64,000 bases of DNA from Balneola sp. GTDB taxonomy: Bacteria > Bacteroidota > Rhodothermia > Balneolales > Balneolaceae. The stretch covers positions 1 through 64,000 of the forward strand of contig NZMW01000003.1 in the NCBI GenBank assembly GCA_002694685.1. The letters are read 5' to 3'. Shown one piece after another: positions 61,097-64,000 of this stretch. The notes beneath the pieces are model-generated. The model had not been told where the DNA came from, did not search any database, and saw only the letters and a list, made by a program, of their open reading frames with translations. The first letter of the stretch is position 1. Each line of letters begins with the position of its first letter. The translations under genes and the position numbers were made by a program.

Positions 61097-63781
61097 ATGT
61101 CTCACAAGACTTCTGCCCAGATACGTCAGGAATTTTTTGATTTCTTTGCTGAAAAAGAACACGCTATTGTAGATAGTGCTCCTGTAGTACCCAAAAATGA
61201 TCCCACGCTGCTTTTCACCAACGCGGGGATGAATCAGTTCAAATCTATATTTCTGGGAGAAGAAGATGCGCTTAAGCATGAGGGAAAGAATTGGAATCGA
61301 GCCGCCGATACCCAAAAGTGTATTCGCGTAAGCGGGAAGCACAACGATCTGGAAGAAGTAGGACATGACACCTACCATCATACGCTTTTTGAGATGCTGG
61401 GAAACTGGTCATTTGGCGACTATTTCAAAAAGGAAGCCATTGGCTGGGCCTGGGAATTACTGGTGGATGAATGGGGATTAGAACCCGACCGTCTCTACGC
61501 TACCGTTTTTGGTGGAGACGAAGAAGATGGACTTCCGGTGGATGAAGAAGCCATCGAGCTTTGGAAAAGTGAAACGAGTATTGATCACGATCACATTTTA
61601 AAGTGTGGCAAAAAAGATAATTTCTGGGAAATGGGCGAAACCGGTCCGTGTGGACCGTGCTCGGAAGTGCATATCGATTTACGTCCCGATGAAGACCGCA
61701 AGAAGAAGCCCGGCGCTGACTTGGTGAATATGGATGACCCCCGGGTGATGGAAATCTGGAACCTTGTATTTATTCAGTTCAATAGAAAACCAGATTCTAG
61801 TCTCGAAAAACTCCCCGCACAGCACGTTGATACCGGAATGGGTTTCGAACGAATTTGTGCTGTCCTTCAGAATAAAACATCGAATTACGACACGGATGTA
61901 TTCACCCCGGTAATTAATAAAATTGCCGATTTAGCTGGAATCACATACGGGAAGGAAGAGGAAAAAGACATTGCCATGCGGGTTATTGCTGATCATATCC
62001 GTGCAGTGACGTTCTCCATTGCCGATGGAGCTTCACCAGGAAATGATGGTCGTGGATACGTGATTCGGCGAATTCTACGCCGTGCTATTCGGTACGGCTG
62101 GGATGTGCTGGATTTCAAAGAGCCGTTTTTCTACAAGTTGGTGGAAGTATTGGCTGATCAGTTTGAGGATGTGTTTCCTGAGATCACAGCACAACAGGAG
62201 TACATTGTGAATGTGATTCGCTCAGAAGAGAAGAGTTTCCTGAAAACATTGGGGCAAGGAATCGAGCTGTTCAATGAAATGGTGGAAGGCAAGGATAAAA
62301 TTTCCGGCGAAGATGCGTTCAAACTTCATGATACCTATGGTTTCCCAATCGACCTGACCGAGCTGATGGCTCGCGAGCAGGGTGTGGAAGTGGATGTAGA
62401 AGGCTTCAACAAAAACATGAAAGAGCAGAAAGAACGAGCTCGTGCTGCGGGTAAGTTTTCGGTGGATCAGAGTGAGGCTTACGTTTGGAATGTTGTTACT
62501 AAAGAGCCTTCTGATGGTTTTAAGCCAAACTTTGTTGGATATGATGATGCTAGTATTGAAACTAGAATTATCAGATATAGAAAGGAAGGTGATAAGTTTG
62601 CTCTTCATTTAGAAAAAACGCCATTCTATGCGGAAAGTGGAGGACAGGTTGCTGATACTGGAACTATTTTTAAAGGAGATGAATATTTGGAGGTTTTAAA
62701 TGTTCAAAAAGGTATTGATAACTTTCATATTCATTATGTAGATAAGCTTCCTGAAGATTTAACTGGCACATGGACAGCCCGAATTGATTTGGATCGACGT
62801 ATTGAAATCCAGAAACATCACTCAGCAACGCATTTAGTTCATGCGGCATTACGAGGGATTTTAGGCGACCATGTTGCTCAGAAAGGGTCATTAGTAGATG
62901 AACACCATCTGCGTTTTGACTTCTCTCACTTTGAAGCAATGACGGACGAGCAGCTGGAAGAAGTAGAGCAGTTGGTTAATGAAAAAGTACAGGAAAACAT
63001 CCCGCTGACTGAAGAACGCGGTGTTCCTATAGAAGAAGCCAAAGAACGCGGAGCGATGATGCTCTTTGGAGAAAAGTATGGCGAAAGCGTTCGGGTGATA
63101 TCCTTTGATGAAGATTATTCAGTTGAACTTTGCGGCGGAACCCATGTGGGAGCTACCGGAGAGATTGGATACTTCCGGTTCACACAAGAAACTTCTGTAG
63201 CTGCCGGCATTCGACGTATCGAAGCTGTTTGTGGAGCGCAAGCAGATAAAGTTCTGAGAGATGAAAAGCGACTACTTCAACAGGTAAAGGCATCGATTGG
63301 TCAGACTCAAGATTTGGCCGGAGACATTGTAAAACTTCTTGAAGACAAGAAATCACTCGAGAAAGAGCTCGAACAGATGCAGCTTCAAAACACCGGTGCC
63401 AAGCTGGATGAACTGATCCAAAATTCCGAAACGTTGGACGCAGGAATCAACTTGGTAAAAGGCGAAGTTGCCGGCGCGGATATGGATGTACTCAAGCAAT
63501 TGGGATACGATGGAATTGAAAAGACGAAAGAAAATACGGCTATTGTACTAGGCTCCAGAGATGAGGAAGAAGGCAAGGTATACCTCATGGTTGCCCTCTC
63601 TGACGACCTTGTCAAAGAAAAAGGCTTAAAAGCAGGCGCTATTGTGGGTCAGCTTGGAAGGCTTGTTGGAGGCGGAGGTGGCGGTCAGCCAAACCTTGCA
63701 ACAGCTGGTGGGCGTCAGCCTGAAAAGTTGGGTGAAGCCCTTAAAAAAGTGAATGAAATAATTACAGAATCAATTTCTTAG
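61097..63781 (+). CDS. alaS: Alanyl-tRNA synthetase
   Basis: Charges tRNA-Ala with alanine. The 894 residues carry the catalytic class II core (QIRQEFFDFFAEKEHAIVDS, LLFTNAGMNQFKSIFLG and FEMLGNWSFGDYFK). The editing domain has HHSATHLVHAALRGILG and CGGTHVGATGEIGYFRF, with zinc-site His and Cys. The C-terminal oligomerisation region ends in a Gly-rich GGGGGGQPNLATAGG segment. Full length. It starts with ATG 14 bases after a TTTAATG-free leader with no strong ribosome-binding site. Confidence 0.98.
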   Translation: MSHKTSAQIRQEFFDFFAEKEHAIVDSAPVVPKNDPTLLFTNAGMNQFKSIFLGEEDALKHEGKNWNRAADTQKCIRVSGKHNDLEEVGHDTYHHTLFEMLGNWSFGDYFKKEAIGWAWELLVDEWGLEPDRLYATVFGGDEEDGLPVDEEAIELWKSETSIDHDHILKCGKKDNFWEMGETGPCGPCSEVHIDLRPDEDRKKKPGADLVNMDDPRVMEIWNLVFIQFNRKPDSSLEKLPAQHVDTGMGFERICAVLQNKTSNYDTDVFTPVINKIADLAGITYGKEEEKDIAMRVIADHIRAVTFSIADGASPGNDGRGYVIRRILRRAIRYGWDVLDFKEPFFYKLVEVLADQFEDVFPEITAQQEYIVNVIRSEEKSFLKTLGQGIELFNEMVEGKDKISGEDAFKLHDTYGFPIDLTELMAREQGVEVDVEGFNKNMKEQKERARAAGKFSVDQSEAYVWNVVTKEPSDGFKPNFVGYDDASIETRIIRYRKEGDKFALHLEKTPFYAESGGQVADTGTIFKGDEYLEVLNVQKGIDNFHIHYVDKLPEDLTGTWTARIDLDRRIEIQKHHSATHLVHAALRGILGDHVAQKGSLVDEHHLRFDFSHFEAMTDEQLEEVEQLVNEKVQENIPLTEERGVPIEEAKERGAMMLFGEKYGESVRVISFDEDYSVELCGGTHVGATGEIGYFRFTQETSVAAGIRRIEAVCGAQADKVLRDEKRLLQQVKASIGQTQDLAGDIVKLLEDKKSLEKELEQMQLQNTGAKLDELIQNSETLDAGINLVKGEVAGADMDVLKQLGYDGIEKTKENTAIVLGSRDEEEGKVYLMVALSDDLVKEKGLKAGAIVGQLGRLVGGGGGGQPNLATAGGRQPEKLGEALKKVNEIITESIS

Positions 63782-63845
63782 GCAAAGATAATAGAACGCG
63801 GATAAGACAGATTGAGCGGATAGTCGCGGAAAGAAAGAAAATTAT

Positions 63846-64000
63846 ATGAAGCATGAGGAACTAACGGAAAAGATTATTGAATGCTTTTATACAGTTTACA
63901 ATCGGCTGGGATATGGTTTTCTAGAGAGCGTTTATGAGAAAGCAATGCTCATCGAGTTAAAGCGAGTTGATGTTAAAGCAGTTAGGCAATTTCCAATTAA
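63846..64000 (+). CDS. GxxExxY protein, N-terminal part
   Basis: The first 51 residues of a gene cut by the right edge read MKHEELTEKIIECFYTVYNR and then LGYGFLESVYEKAMLIELKR. This matches the GxxExxY family (GFLESVYEKAL), small nuclease-like proteins of unknown function. They are often found in intergenic repeats. The gap before it (63782-63845) holds repeated GCGGA units, which recur as GCGGATAAGAC, GAGCGGATAG and TCGCGGA. Confidence 0.82.
   Translation, partial: MKHEELTEKIIECFYTVYNRLGYGFLESVYEKAMLIELKRVDVKAVRQFPI

Overview
The window is an ordinary-looking, gene-dense stretch of bacterial chromosome with no rRNA, tRNA, prophage, CRISPR or intact transposon that I could see. Base composition is moderately AT-rich. 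The gene set (DUF5916 outer-membrane protein, CreD with a HTH_34 regulator, many SPII lipoproteins, plant-type ferredoxin-NADP reductase, DUF1343/NamZ, TIGR03643 protein) and promoters of the Bacteroidota type (TTG, about 20 nt, TAnnTTTG) suggest the Bacteroidota/Rhodothermota/Balneolota group. A marine or halophilic Balneolaceae-like organism is my best guess, from gene flavour only.

Layout. 1-3.1 kb: DUF255 thioredoxin-like protein (cut by the left edge), methylglyoxal synthase, a cluster of REP-like hairpins and a large SRPBCC-DUF5939-adenylate cyclase fusion. 3.2-9.3 kb: ndk, a NamZ-like muramidase lipoprotein, rlmB-type rRNA methyltransferase, GDPD, pyrG and a translationally coupled Nudix hydrolase. 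9.2-19 kb: TPR histidine kinase, YtcJ-like amidohydrolase, radical SAM protein, a candidate structured RNA ahead of a small ankyrin protein, RsmI-like methylase, a degenerate class A beta-lactamase-fold protein and a DUF819 transporter. 19.2-22.9 kb: lysine/diaminopimelate operon lysC-dapB-dapA-dapD. 23-33 kb: ChbG-like deacetylase, UlaG-like metallohydrolase, secreted glycosidase with a divergent carbohydrate-binding protein, a threonine synthase fused to a LeuA-type allosteric domain, anmK and an ArgD-type aminotransferase. 33-41.5 kb: tex, then an ECF sigma operon (sigma, anti-sigma-like HEAT protein, two DUF4097 proteins) followed by a DUF5916 gene whose promoter resembles the sigma gene's own. 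41.5-53 kb: small membrane proteins, Bax inhibitor-1 family, MerC-like protein, D-amino-acid oxidase, orphan response regulator, helical-repeat membrane protein, beta-barrel, FNR, DUF502 and CIA30. 53-56.3 kb: a CreD envelope operon with its own winged-helix regulator and two matching operator-like sites. 56.4-64 kb: Gfo/Idh oxidoreductase, cyanophycinase-like peptidase, TPR protein, alaS and the start of a GxxExxY protein.

Themes: aspartate-family amino acid synthesis (lysC, dapA/B/D, threonine synthase, possible DapC/ArgD), peptidoglycan turnover (NamZ, AnmK) and envelope surveillance (ECF/DUF4097, CreD, histidine kinase). The most original items are the threonine synthase-LeuA domain fusion, the CreD-operon operator pair, the ECF promoter set, a candidate small RNA near 14.4 kb, and several families of dispersed palindromic repeats.
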